From Aquimonas voraii (GTDB lineage Bacteria > Pseudomonadota > Gammaproteobacteria > Xanthomonadales > Xanthomonadaceae), in NCBI RefSeq assembly GCF_900101825.1, contig NZ_FNAG01000002.1:1-64000 (forward strand): 64,000 nucleotides of DNA. The letters are read 5' to 3'. The position numbers and the translations under genes are program-made. Of the stretch, positions 1 through 7,035 are shown piece by piece. The notes beneath the pieces were generated by a model. It saw nothing but the letters and a program-made list of their open reading frames with translations, ran no database searches and was not told where the DNA came from. Within the stretch, counting starts at the first letter, position 1; each line of letters opens with the position of its first letter.

Positions 1-356
1 GCGATGCGCGCGCCGGTCTTGACCAGTAGCGCATCCATCACCGCAACCGGCGCGAGCTCGGCCATGCGCTCGGCGTTTCGCATGCGCAGGCCTTCGGCGC
101 GGGCGCGCAACAGGCCCAGGCGCTCGCGCTGCAGCTCGGGCGAGGATTGGCGCGCGCGGTCTGCGGCGGTGTCGCGGAGACGCTGCGTGTAGGCGCGGAC
201 CCACTCGCGCAGCGATGCGCCCTCGACCAGCACACCAGCAGCGATCAGACGCGAGACGTGCTGCTGCGACAGGCCGACCAGCAGGCCGAAGTCGGCTTGA
301 CTCGGCGCCGGCTTGCCCAGGTCGAAGCCAGCCAGGAAGCCAGAACTCAGGGGCAT
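1..356 (-). CDS. Phage terminase small subunit, Nu1-like (partial, runs off left edge)
   Basis: This gene reads leftwards from an ATG at 354-356 and stays open for 118 codons to the edge of the window, so its C-terminus is not visible. The start follows a strong ribosome-binding site, GAGGGGGG four bases before ATG. An N-terminal helix-turn-helix is visible at about residues 19-45 (SQADFGLLVGLSQQHVSRLI), followed by a charged helical stretch ending in RMRNAERMAELAPVAVM. This is the layout of Nu1-type small terminases, which recognise the packaging site and deliver DNA to the large terminase. It is the last visible gene of the element inserted at tRNA-Phe. A terminase small subunit in such a short int-alpA-primase layout is typical of phage satellites, but a prophage would also have one. 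Confidence 0.75.
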   Translation of the reverse strand, partial: MPLSSGFLAGFDLGKPAPSQADFGLLVGLSQQHVSRLIAAGVLVEGASLREWVRAYTQRLRDTAADRARQSSPELQRERLGLLRARAEGLRMRNAERMAELAPVAVMDALLVKTGARI

Positions 357-623
357 ACAACCCCCCTCGCACCGCACACAGCCCCATGCCGCACCCCATG
401 ACTAGCGCGGGAATGCGGCCATGCAACCCGCACTTGATCGACCGCCGGGAGGACCCGGACCGCCCGGGGCATAACCCCGAGCACAGGCCATAACCGGTTG
501 CCGAGCCCTAGCCCTAGTCGCGTTTTGCGGCCATGCAACCCGCATCCAGGCGCGCAGGGGAGGACCCACCCCCGGCCACCGGCCGAACCGGTCGCCGGAT
601 TTCCGGAGACGCCGGATTTGTTC
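357..623. repeat. Intergenic repeat region with 19-bp direct repeats upstream of terminase gene
   Basis: The 267-base gap between the helicase and terminase genes holds two perfect copies of tgcggccatgcaacccgca at 414-432 and 526-544, 112 bases apart. Each is followed by a GGGAGGACCC-like block (about 448 and 558). A shorter direct repeat, cgccggattt, lies at 593-602 and 610-619. No ORF of coding quality was seen. Spaced repeats next to a small terminase gene could be terminase recognition (cos or pac) sites; next to a replicative helicase they could instead be origin iterons. The sequence does not decide between these. Confidence 0.6.
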
Positions 624-2297
624 TCAGCCCCTGACGGTTTCATATCCGGATGCTTTCCCATGCGTAGCTGAATCCATCTCCGGTAATCCGGTTCTCCGGC
701 GATCCTCGACAACCCACAGGCCGGTGTTGCCGATTACGTCGCGACGGTGACGAACCACCAGCGAGCCGAACATGCGATCGCGCTGGCGCCCGAGGTACTT
801 GCCAAGCCGGCGCGGGTTGATACCGCCCGGGCCGCCCGCGACGGCATCCAGCGCTCCGCGCAGCGGGCCATCGCGCCCAGCTTCAACGATGGCGTCTGCG
901 ACGCTTACAGCTCGATCACTGAAGGCGCGGCGCCACTCGGTCAGCACCTCGACTGCCGCTTCGCGCTCCGGGTCATCACGGTGCAGGGTGTCCAGGCAGG
1001 CGCACGGGTCGGCCATTCCCAGCGCTATCAGCGGGTCACGCACGCGCCGCGACCAATCCTCGAAGCTGCCGAGCGGCGGGCGCTGCGCCTCGACGGTGCG
1101 GCCCCACATCGCAATGGTCAGTAGCGCACGGACCAGCGGCACCCGCTCTTGGCGCGCACGCGCCACCGGGCAGAACTTGAACTCCCGCGTCTCCGGACGC
1201 TCGATACCCGGGTCGATATGGCAGACCAGGAAGCGCCGGCTCAGGTCGCCTTGGATCACCAGGTTATTGCCGGTGGCGAGGAACAGTGAGGCCACCTGCA
1301 CGCGGGGCATCGAGCTGGAGCCCAGCACGCGGATGGCGACCTCGCTCTGCGTCATGGCGCTATTGAGCGCAGCCGAGCGCAGCGGCGTCTCCAGGTTGTC
1401 CAGGCACACCACCGGGTCACCGGCCAGCAGGGTGGCGCCGAGCCGCTTCTCGGCCTCTTCTTCCTTCGGTGGCCAGGACACCGCAGCCGAAGGCCGGCCC
1501 GTCGCCAGCACCGCGCACACGTCCGCCAGCTTGGACTTGCCCGAGCCGCGCACGGGCGCGGTGAAGCCGAAACCCGGGCACGTGCTCAGGCTCGGCCGCA
1601 GCACCGCCGACAGCATCGCCGCGATCGCCGTTGCTTCGTCGCTCGGGTCGACGAACACGAACCCACCCAGCAGCGCGCGCAGCGGCAGCAGCGCCGCCTC
1701 GGCTTCGGACTTCGTTGGCTTCGTGGGGATCGCGCCCCAATCTTCCGAGCTGCACACCACCGCGCGGCTGCGCGCGTCGTAGCCCTCCCGAACAATCGTG
1801 CCATCCGGGTGCACCACGGGCACGCATGCCACCGCGCGAACGGGCTGCACCTGCCAGCGCCCGACGCGCCCGAGGTACACGGCCGGCAGCTGGGGCGGAC
1901 AGCCCACCGGGCGAATCTCCGTCGTGCCGTCTTTCAGCTTGAAGGCAGCGACGAATCTGGCCGAAGCCTCGAACGCTTCCAGCAGCATCGGCCCCGAGGC
2001 CGGCACCAGCGAAGGTAGGGAATCATCCCGCCGAACGCCTGCCGTCTTGGCGCCGAAGGTCAGGCGCACCAGCACATCGCCGCGCGCATAGAACGGCAGG
2101 CCCTTCGCCAGCAGTGCGACCTCGGCGGCGTCGGCCGATTCGTGGATCCGCCCCTTGCGGACAATGACCTCGGGCCTTGTGTCGGCGCCTGGCGGATCAC
2201 CCGCCCGGCCGCGCTTCTTGGCGACTTGCGCCAGGCGCTCAAGATCTCGAGCGCTGGCCTTGTCCACCGCGGTGAGGTAGCCACCCGCGCCGGTCAT
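624..2297 (-). CDS. Phage/satellite D5-type superfamily 3 helicase (primase-helicase C-terminal half)
   Basis: A 557-residue protein with a Walker A motif, PVRGSGKSKL, at about residues 248-257 and a Walker B-like segment, DPVVCLDN, at about 294-301, followed by a sensor-like LFLATGNN. This is the arrangement of phage and satellite replicative helicases related to the C-terminal half of P4 alpha. The ATG at 2297 is chosen because its ATGA overlaps the stop of the zinc-finger gene upstream; the open frame extends further 5' but would overlap that gene extensively. The N-terminal 200 residues show no recognisable catalytic primase motif. Its likely role is unwinding the element's origin during autonomous replication. 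Confidence 0.75.
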   Translation of the reverse strand: MTGAGGYLTAVDKASARDLERLAQVAKKRGRAGDPPGADTRPEVIVRKGRIHESADAAEVALLAKGLPFYARGDVLVRLTFGAKTAGVRRDDSLPSLVPASGPMLLEAFEASARFVAAFKLKDGTTEIRPVGCPPQLPAVYLGRVGRWQVQPVRAVACVPVVHPDGTIVREGYDARSRAVVCSSEDWGAIPTKPTKSEAEAALLPLRALLGGFVFVDPSDEATAIAAMLSAVLRPSLSTCPGFGFTAPVRGSGKSKLADVCAVLATGRPSAAVSWPPKEEEAEKRLGATLLAGDPVVCLDNLETPLRSAALNSAMTQSEVAIRVLGSSSMPRVQVASLFLATGNNLVIQGDLSRRFLVCHIDPGIERPETREFKFCPVARARQERVPLVRALLTIAMWGRTVEAQRPPLGSFEDWSRRVRDPLIALGMADPCACLDTLHRDDPEREAAVEVLTEWRRAFSDRAVSVADAIVEAGRDGPLRGALDAVAGGPGGINPRRLGKYLGRQRDRMFGSLVVRHRRDVIGNTGLWVVEDRRRTGLPEMDSATHGKASGYETVRG

Positions 2298-2758
2298 GTC
2301 AGCACCGCCCGCGCGCCTTCCACACGCTCGCAGGCCACGCGCAAGCGGGCCAGGTCTTCGGCACTCAGCGGCTCGCCTGCGGCCAGCGAGCCCGCGGCGA
2401 TCTCGATCACCAGGGCCTCGCGCCCCAGCACGCCCAAGGCCGCAGCCCACGCCGCCTCACGCGAGGCACGCCAGGCCGCGCGGCGCTCTTCCGGCGTGTG
2501 GGCGCGGCGCAGGTTCGGCGGGAACAGGTCGCGCCGCTGCAAGCCGAGGGCGGCCACAACGTCATCCACCGAACAGCCCGCGAAGCAGTGCAGCAGCACG
2601 CGGCCATCGTCACCGGCTGCGATCGACAGCGAGGCCGCGCGGTCCTCATGCGCAGGGCAGCGGCACAGGTAGCCGCGACCGGACCGCCGAGGGCGATCCA
2701 GACGCGACAACACCAGTTCCAGCGGCCCCGCTTCAACCTCCCGCAGAGCCGAGGGCAT
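2294..2758 (-). CDS. CHC2-type zinc-finger primase-like protein
   Basis: A 154-residue protein. Residues about 29-62 carry a zinc-ribbon of the DnaG/P4 alpha type: LCRCPAHEDRAASLSI followed by LHCFAGCSVDDVVAALGL, giving paired Cys/His ligands. No TOPRIM catalytic domain follows; the rest is an alanine/arginine-rich helical region. The start overlaps the preceding stop (TGATG) and the end overlaps the helicase start (ATGA), so it is translationally coupled to both. The primase zinc module and the helicase are therefore separate polypeptides here. It probably helps the helicase recognise the origin template. Confidence 0.75.
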   Translation of the reverse strand: MPSALREVEAGPLELVLSRLDRPRRSGRGYLCRCPAHEDRAASLSIAAGDDGRVLLHCFAGCSVDDVVAALGLQRRDLFPPNLRRAHTPEERRAAWRASREAAWAAALGVLGREALVIEIAAGSLAAGEPLSAEDLARLRVACERVEGARAVLT

Positions 2759-3021
2759 CAGACACCCCCGGCGATGGCGCGAGGCGGTGGCGGCGGCTCA
2801 TTGCGCACGATGCGTTCAAGTTCAGCCGTGATGTTCTCAGGGAACCCCAGCATCGCAATCTGCAGCTTGATGTTCGCAGCCTGCTGCACGGCCATCGCCT
2901 CAGCCATTGCATAGCCAAGCCACGCCTGCGAGCCGTTCAGGATCTGATCGGCGGCCTGCTGCAGGGAGTGCACGGAGCCACGAAAGAACCGCCACTCCCG
3001 ATTCTCTTCCGGCCGCCTCAT
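2758..3021 (-). CDS. Small element-encoded protein of unknown function (87 aa)
   Basis: I do not recognise this family. The product is a soluble, mostly helical protein with an alanine/glutamine-rich centre (YAMAEAMAVQQAANIKLQIA) and a run of five prolines near the C-terminus. It starts with ATGA overlapping the stop of the gene before it and ends in TGATG coupled to the zinc-finger gene, so it belongs to the replication operon. It has the size and position of the accessory ORFs found between alpA and the primase in P4-like elements. Confidence 0.6.
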   Translation of the reverse strand: MRRPEENREWRFFRGSVHSLQQAADQILNGSQAWLGYAMAEAMAVQQAANIKLQIAMLGFPENITAELERIVRNEPPPPPRAIAGGV

Positions 3022-3272
3022 GAATCACCCCGCGTACCGATCACGTTCCGCATATCTTCTTGCAGCCCTGCGATCCCGTTGGTCACCAGATCACGCAACG
3101 TCGCCGAGACCTCGTGCACCACCTCGAATCCGACGCTATCGGGATCATTCCGGACCCGCTCCAGGGGGCGGGCAGCCTCAAGAAGCTGCGAAAGCATCAG
3201 CTGTGCGCGGACTCGAGCAAACTCGCGCGCGACTTTCGGAGACAGGGGGAAGCGCTTGATTTCGTCAGCCAC
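3018..3272 (-). CDS. Small element-encoded protein of unknown function (84 aa)
   Basis: The start is a GTG at 3270-3272 preceded by a near-perfect Shine-Dalgarno, AGGAGG, six bases upstream, which decides it. The product is a charged helical protein without membrane segments or a recognised domain. Its 5' end overlaps the stop of the 52-residue gene by eight bases and its 3' end overlaps the next start by four bases, so all are read from one transcript. Confidence 0.6.
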   Translation of the reverse strand: MADEIKRFPLSPKVAREFARVRAQLMLSQLLEAARPLERVRNDPDSVGFEVVHEVSATLRDLVTNGIAGLQEDMRNVIGTRGDS

Positions 3273-3423
3273 GGCGGACCTCCTGAGCGCTAGCGCGCTC
3301 GAACTCGCGACCCTCGGGCGTGATGCGCACCGCGGGCAGCTCGCGGACGGTGCGCTCGGCGAATCCGCGCTTACTGGCGCGGGCCTCGCGGCGGGCGTTT
3401 CGCTTCGGCTTGCGGCGGCTCAC
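3265..3423 (-). CDS. Very small, highly basic protein (52 aa)
   Basis: A short gene with a GTG start at 3421-3423 overlapping the upstream stop as GTGA, ending at 3265-3267 within the start region of the next gene. The product begins MSRRKPKRNARREARASKRG and is strongly basic in its first 20 residues, becoming mixed-charge afterwards. It fills exactly the otherwise unexplained gap in a chain of overlapping genes, which is the main reason to believe it is real. Such a tail could bind nucleic acid, but no family is recognised. Confidence 0.55.
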   Translation of the reverse strand: MSRRKPKRNARREARASKRGFAERTVRELPAVRITPEGREFERASAQEVRRG

Positions 3424-3683
3424 GAGCCAACCACCACGCCCGCAGCGCGGGCCATCTCGCGGAGCTTCTTCAACGGTTCGGCAATGTCGCCGAGCGCGCG
3501 GTCCATGCTGTCCGCGCCGAGGCTCGCGAGGAAGAACGGGCGGCGGTGCTGCTCGCGCTGCGTCTCGCCCATCATCGCGCCGAACAGGGCCTCGGCCTCG
3601 GCGAGGCGATAGTCGACCATCTCCACAGCATCCACCAGGTCGCGCAGGTCTGAAACCGTCATGGTGATGGTGGCGGTATTCAT
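3420..3683 (-). CDS. Small element-encoded protein of unknown function (87 aa)
   Basis: Begins MNTATITMTVSDLRDLVDAV and continues as an acidic then mixed helical protein with no recognised domain. The ATG at 3683 is chosen because ATGA overlaps the stop of the upstream 59-residue gene. The frame remains open for a further 630 bases upstream, but that part crosses two other genes and has low-complexity composition, so it is rejected. It is coupled to the 52-residue gene downstream by a GTGA overlap. Confidence 0.6.
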   Translation of the reverse strand: MNTATITMTVSDLRDLVDAVEMVDYRLAEAEALFGAMMGETQREQHRRPFFLASLGADSMDRALGDIAEPLKKLREMARAAGVVVGS

Positions 3684-3859
3684 GCCGTCACCTCGGAGCG
3701 CAGGGCGGCGGCGATGGCGCGCAGTTCGGCGGCCAGGCTCTCGCTGTCGAAGATGGCGCGGCCCTCCAGGGCCATCGCTGCGTGCTGCAGCAGGCCGGGC
3801 CACTGTGGGCGGGGGACGTTGGTGCTCGCGGCCGTTGCGGCCGGGGTGCGGGTGTTCAT
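3680..3859 (-). CDS. Small element-encoded protein (59 aa), first gene after the leader
   Basis: Starts MNTRTPAATAASTNVPRPQW and ends with an alanine-rich amphipathic helix. The ATG at 3859 is preferred over longer options (the frame opens back to 4156) because proteins of this type in P4-like islands commonly start with an MNTRTP-like sequence right after a segment resembling WAPSQTESQA. That upstream segment may be non-coding leader. Function is unknown. Confidence 0.5.
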   Translation of the reverse strand: MNTRTPAATAASTNVPRPQWPGLLQHAAMALEGRAIFDSESLAAELRAIAAALRSEVTA

Positions 3860-4152
3860 AGCTTGGGACTCCGTCTGTGAGGGAGCCCACCACTGCGCTG
3901 TCAATCGCGAAGGTGGCGGACAGTACGCGGGTTGACAGACCGGCAGACGGACCGGCAGGGCTTGCGCCCTCCCACGCACTGCCCGCCATTGAAAGCTCGC
4001 GAGCACGCGCCACACCCTTTTCGCAGGCATGAAAAAAGCGCCGACCAACGGATGTGGGGCGCTTGTGCGCCGTCTGAAAACTGAGCGGCCTGTCAAAACC
4101 GCAGGCTGAGCATGCGACGGAACTCGCATGCACGTCAAGGCCCGCGCGCGCA
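3860..4152 (-). other. P4-like immunity/ash leader region upstream of the replication operon
   Basis: A 293-base stretch between alpA and the first small replication-operon gene. Read on the minus strand it can be translated without a stop (HPLVGAFFMPAKRVW, then WRAVRGRAQALPVRLPVCQP), and this resembles predicted ash-family products of P4-like islands. It contains a tandem accggcag repeat (3939-3946, 3951-3958), a small hairpin agggc-ttgc-gccct (3957-3970) and a perfect 8-bp inverted repeat gcatgcga/tcgcatgc (4110-4117, 4124-4131). In P4 the equivalent region encodes the CI immunity RNA that terminates transcription before the replication genes. An RNA-based switch is therefore the likeliest role; whether a protein is made is unclear. 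Confidence 0.4.
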
Positions 4153-4368
4153 TCACGCGGCCCTCGGCGCGCTGCGGCTGGCGGCGATGCGACCAGCTGC
4201 CCAGGCGTCAACCTCGGCAGCAACCCAGCGTGCGCAGTTGGGGCCGATGGATACCGGCTTGGGGAAGCCGTTGTCCTCGATCCAGCGGTAAACGGTTGAT
4301 CGACACACCCCAAGACGGCGCACTACGGCGCGAATGGGCAGGAACTGAACATCGGTATGGTCTTGCAT
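4153..4368 (-). CDS. AlpA/Vis-family DNA-binding regulator
   Basis: A 71-residue protein with an AlpA winged-helix: residues 8-30 (QFLPIRAVVRRLGVCRSTVY) form the helix-turn-helix and RWIEDNGFPKPVSIGPNCAR is the typical wing, followed by WVAAEVDAWAAGRIA. Proteins of this family act as excisionases and transcription switches (P4 Vis, E. coli AlpA). The ATG at 4368 is preceded by GAGGG. It lies between the integrase and the leader of the replication operon, the position of alpA in PICI and P4-type satellites, and probably controls excision and that operon's promoter. Confidence 0.88.
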   Translation of the reverse strand: MQDHTDVQFLPIRAVVRRLGVCRSTVYRWIEDNGFPKPVSIGPNCARWVAAEVDAWAAGRIAASRSAPRAA

Positions 4369-4637
4369 GCGTTTCCCTCGTCCGGCCTTGCTTTCGGAGG
4401 GGCACCGAAGGGTGCCCGCGAACAGCTGCGGACAACATGCAACACCAAGTGCGTCCCGGTCTCGGGGGAACGGGATACACCTGCAAGGCATTGATTTATC
4501 GGCAAATCGCAAATCTGCGTCGGCAGCCGCACCCCGAAAGCCCGCAATTCACAAGGCTTCCGGATTGCCTTAGAACTGCATGTGCCCGTCGCGCCCGGGG
4601 GAGGTCGCCCAACAGGGCAGGCTTTCGCGCGATGTGA
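4369..4637. promoter_or_regulatory. alpA upstream region with inverted repeat
   Basis: A 269-base gap between alpA and the integrase gene that must hold the alpA promoter. It contains a perfect 7-bp inverted repeat gggcacc-gaag-ggtgccc at 4400-4417, about 32 bases before the alpA start, a possible operator or 5'-UTR stem. The part from 4490 to 4570 is less GC-rich than its surroundings. No confident -35/-10 pair was identified. Confidence 0.35.
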
Positions 4638-5816
4638 TCAGCGCGCGCGAAGGGAGTCGAGGTAGTCCGCCCATGCCTGCATCATTCGGCGGCGTTCCGA
4701 TAGGTGCGTGGTCCGGTTGTAGCTGCGGCCCATCGCGTCGCGCACTTCGTGCGCCAATTGGTGCTCGATCAGGTGCGCCGGAAAGTGCAGTGCCTCATCC
4801 AACAGCGTGCGCGCGGTGGCCCGGAAGCCGTGCGCGCTCTGCCGGTCTCGATAGCCCAGCGTGGCGAGCGCCGCGGCCAATGTGTTCTCGCTCATCGGCC
4901 GATCCTTGCCCCGGTTCGCGGGGAAGGCGAGGGCGCCGCCTCCGGTCACCGCGTGCAGCTCGCGCAGGATCTCCACGGCCTGCCGCGACAGGGGCACCAG
5001 ATGGTCGTGGCGGGTTTTCATGCGCTCGGCGGGGATAGTCCACAGTGCGCCCTCAAGGTCGAACTCAGACCAGGGCGCTTGTCGAAGCTCACCAGGGCGG
5101 ACGAATACCAGCGGCTGCAGCCGAAGCGCGCAGGCGACCACGGCGCTACCCGGATACGCCCAGAGCGCCCGCAGCAGAGTGCCCAGCTGCGCCGGGTCGG
5201 TGATGGCGGGGAAGCTCTGCGGCTTGGGCGGGGTCAGGGCGCCCGCCAGATCGCGCGAGGGGTCGCGCTCGGCGAGGCCGCAGGCGATGGCGTAGCGGAA
5301 GACGCGGCCGGCCACGCTGCGGGCGCGCTTCGCCGTCTCCAGGGTGCCGGCCGCTTCGCTCTTGCGCAGGGCGGCCAGCAGTTCGGGCGGCTCGATCGCG
5401 CCCACGGGTCGGGCGCCGATGTGCGGGAACAGCTTGCGCTCAAGAACCCAGGTCACGGCCACGCGGGTGGACTCGGCCAGGCGCTGCCGCTGCAGCCAGT
5501 CGCGGCCGACGATCTCGAACGTTTGGCTGCCGGCGAACTCTGCGGCGTGGCGGGCGGCCTTGCGGACTTCGCCGGGGTCTTGCCCTTGCGCCAGTTGCGC
5601 GCGGGCTTCGTCGCGGCGCTCTCGGGCTTGCGCCAGTGAGACAGCGGGATATGCCCCCAGCGCAAGCCGCTTTTCCTTGCCCCCGAATCGGTACTTCAGC
5701 CGCCACAGCTTGCTGCCGGCCGGGGATAGCTCCAGGTAGAGCCCGCCGCCGTCGAACAGGCGTTGCGGCTTGTCTGCGGGCTTGGCCTTGCGGATCGCAG
5801 CATCGCTCAGGGGCAT
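4638..5816 (-). CDS. int: Tyrosine integrase of the P4/CP4 type
   Basis: A 392-residue site-specific recombinase. The N-terminal arm-binding domain (MPLSDAAIRKAKPADKPQRL, then DGGGLYLELSPAGSKLWRL) is the DUF4102 type found in tRNA-inserting islands. The C-terminal catalytic domain shows R240 (RPGELR), H329 and R332 (SAHGFRATART), H356 (QLAHEV) and the nucleophile Y366 (GRSYNR). The ATG at 5816 fits the family's usual start; the frame is open further upstream but runs through the tRNA. It lies 173 bases from the 3' end of tRNA-Phe and reads away from it, which marks that tRNA as the attachment site. Confidence 0.95.
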   Translation of the reverse strand: MPLSDAAIRKAKPADKPQRLFDGGGLYLELSPAGSKLWRLKYRFGGKEKRLALGAYPAVSLAQARERRDEARAQLAQGQDPGEVRKAARHAAEFAGSQTFEIVGRDWLQRQRLAESTRVAVTWVLERKLFPHIGARPVGAIEPPELLAALRKSEAAGTLETAKRARSVAGRVFRYAIACGLAERDPSRDLAGALTPPKPQSFPAITDPAQLGTLLRALWAYPGSAVVACALRLQPLVFVRPGELRQAPWSEFDLEGALWTIPAERMKTRHDHLVPLSRQAVEILRELHAVTGGGALAFPANRGKDRPMSENTLAAALATLGYRDRQSAHGFRATARTLLDEALHFPAHLIEHQLAHEVRDAMGRSYNRTTHLSERRRMMQAWADYLDSLRAR

Positions 5817-5950
5817 GGGGGCATCCTCGCGGCGGGTCGGGGGCACTGCCCCCAATGATGCCCCCTCATGCCCCAAGATTGGGTGCGACTCGATGCGACC
5901 GCCTTGGACGGTTGAACAGCCCGAAAGCGTTGGAAATGCTAGCTTTGGGC

Positions 5951-5981
5951 AAAAAAAACCCCGCTTTTGGCGGGGCTTTTT
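5951..5981 (-). terminator. Intrinsic terminator of tRNA-Phe
   Basis: On the minus strand the sequence GCCCCGC-CAAAA-GCGGGG is followed by eight T residues, a textbook rho-independent terminator beginning about nine bases after the tRNA CCA end. It separates the tRNA from the element's integrase. Confidence 0.9.
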
Positions 5982-5989
5982 CGGAAGTG

Positions 5990-6065
5990 TGGTGGCCAAG
6001 GACGGAATCGAACCGCCGACACGGGGATTTTCAATCCCCTGCTCTACCAACTGAGCTACTTGGCC
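5990..6065 (-). tRNA. tRNA-Phe (GAA), attachment site of the element
   Basis: A 76-base tRNA on the minus strand with encoded CCA. The acceptor stem GGCCAAG pairs with CTTGGCC, the D arm is GCTC..GAGC, the anticodon stem GGGGA/TCCCC encloses TTGAAAA (anticodon GAA), and the T arm GGCGG-TTCGATT-CCGTC is canonical. An integrated element starts right after its 3' end, so the 3' part is presumably the attL core; the gene itself is intact. Confidence 0.97.
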
Positions 6066-6466
6066 AGTTGCGGCTGGCGTCAGCCCGCCGCAGAGCGCGC
6101 TATTAAAGCGGCAGGCAATCGCTCCGTCAAGCATCGAGGTCGAGTCGCCTGCGCCGATGTGGCTTCAACGCCCCCGGCGAAGCCGACAGGGCAGGGCGCG
6201 GCGAAGCGGGATCGCCCGGCCGGGGTGCCGCGCTCGCGTCCGGAGGAACCGGGTCGGACCACGCAGGGCGATACGAATGCCGGCGCTCGGCTGTGCGTCG
6301 CGAGGGCCTGCTTGATGAATGCCGGCTCACTTGCGCAGCGGTCTTCGCCGAATCGGGGCTCCCAACACTTCGATCCTGCGCGACGATGGCGGGCGCCGTG
6401 GCATAGAGGGATTTCGACGGCCGCGGCGTCAGTTGCCCCTGCCTGTTGGCATTGAGGAGATACGAC
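6066..6466. other. 401-base gap between tRNA-Phe and the lipoprotein gene
   Basis: Apart from the tRNA promoter at 6102-6130 no gene is supported. Open frames on both strands have arginine/alanine-rich shadow composition and no convincing starts. The promoter of the plus-strand lipoprotein gene should lie near the right end but no clear hexamers were seen. Confidence 0.4.
6102..6130 (-). promoter_or_regulatory. Sigma-70 promoter of tRNA-Phe
   Basis: On the minus strand TTGACG (6125-6130) and TTTAAT (6102-6107) are separated by exactly 17 bases. The -10 lies 37 bases from the mature tRNA 5' end, which fits a short 5' leader removed by RNase P. Confidence 0.8.
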
Positions 6467-6868
6467 ATGATCCGTTCGCTGGTCTGGCTGTTGATTGGCT
6501 TTGCCCTCGCTTCCTGCGCATCGAGCAGCCCGCGTGAGCGCGACGAGGCCGCGCTGGCTCGCTACCGCGCACATGCCGGTGAGCCCGTCTCAAGCTTCCA
6601 TCTTCGTCTGATGCGGGAGTGGGCCTCGCTGGGGCGCGCCCACCTGGCGGTCTACACCGGCATCAACGAGGCCTGGCTGATCGAGGTCGAACAGCCCTGC
6701 CAGGGACTGGACTTCGCCCGCGCCGTGCAACTGAGCTCGAGCGGCTCGCGGGTCTATGCGAAGTTCGACACGGTGCGCTTCGATGAGCAGGTCTGCCGTA
6801 TCCGCGAGATCCGACCGGTGGACGTGCGTGCGATGAAGGCCGAGCGGCGCGCCGCTGCCGGGGACTGA
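6467..6868 (+). CDS. Small lipoprotein, DUF6491-like
   Basis: A 133-residue protein with a lipoprotein signal peptide: MIRSLVWLLIGFALASC ends in a lipobox LASC with the lipidated cysteine at residue 17. The mature part has a conserved pattern YRAHAGEPVSSF, NEAWLIEVEQPCQGLDFA and CRIREIRPVDVRAM, with two cysteines that could pair. I recognise it as resembling the DUF6491 family common in Lysobacterales; its function is unknown. The ATG at 6467 follows GAGGAGA and precedes the signal peptide. Confidence 0.7.
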   Translation: MIRSLVWLLIGFALASCASSSPRERDEAALARYRAHAGEPVSSFHLRLMREWASLGRAHLAVYTGINEAWLIEVEQPCQGLDFARAVQLSSSGSRVYAKFDTVRFDEQVCRIREIRPVDVRAMKAERRAAAGD

Positions 6869-7035
6869 TTGGCTTGGCTCTCCCCAAGCGCGAATCCTCC
6901 CGGTAGCTTGCGCCCGCGCAGCAGGACTGCCCGCCATCGTTTTGGGGGCGGGAGGCCGTCGCGGTCAGTCGCAGGGTGCGCGTAGGCGCCGCGGGCTTTA
7001 CCCTTCGCGCCCTTCCGAGCCTTTGGGGTGAGTCG

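Noticed and set aside
3860-4156. A 158-residue protein reaching from 4156 to 3680
   Set aside because: Its first 99 residues coincide with the leader region and are better explained as conserved RNA; the shorter start at 3859 is used, with reservation.
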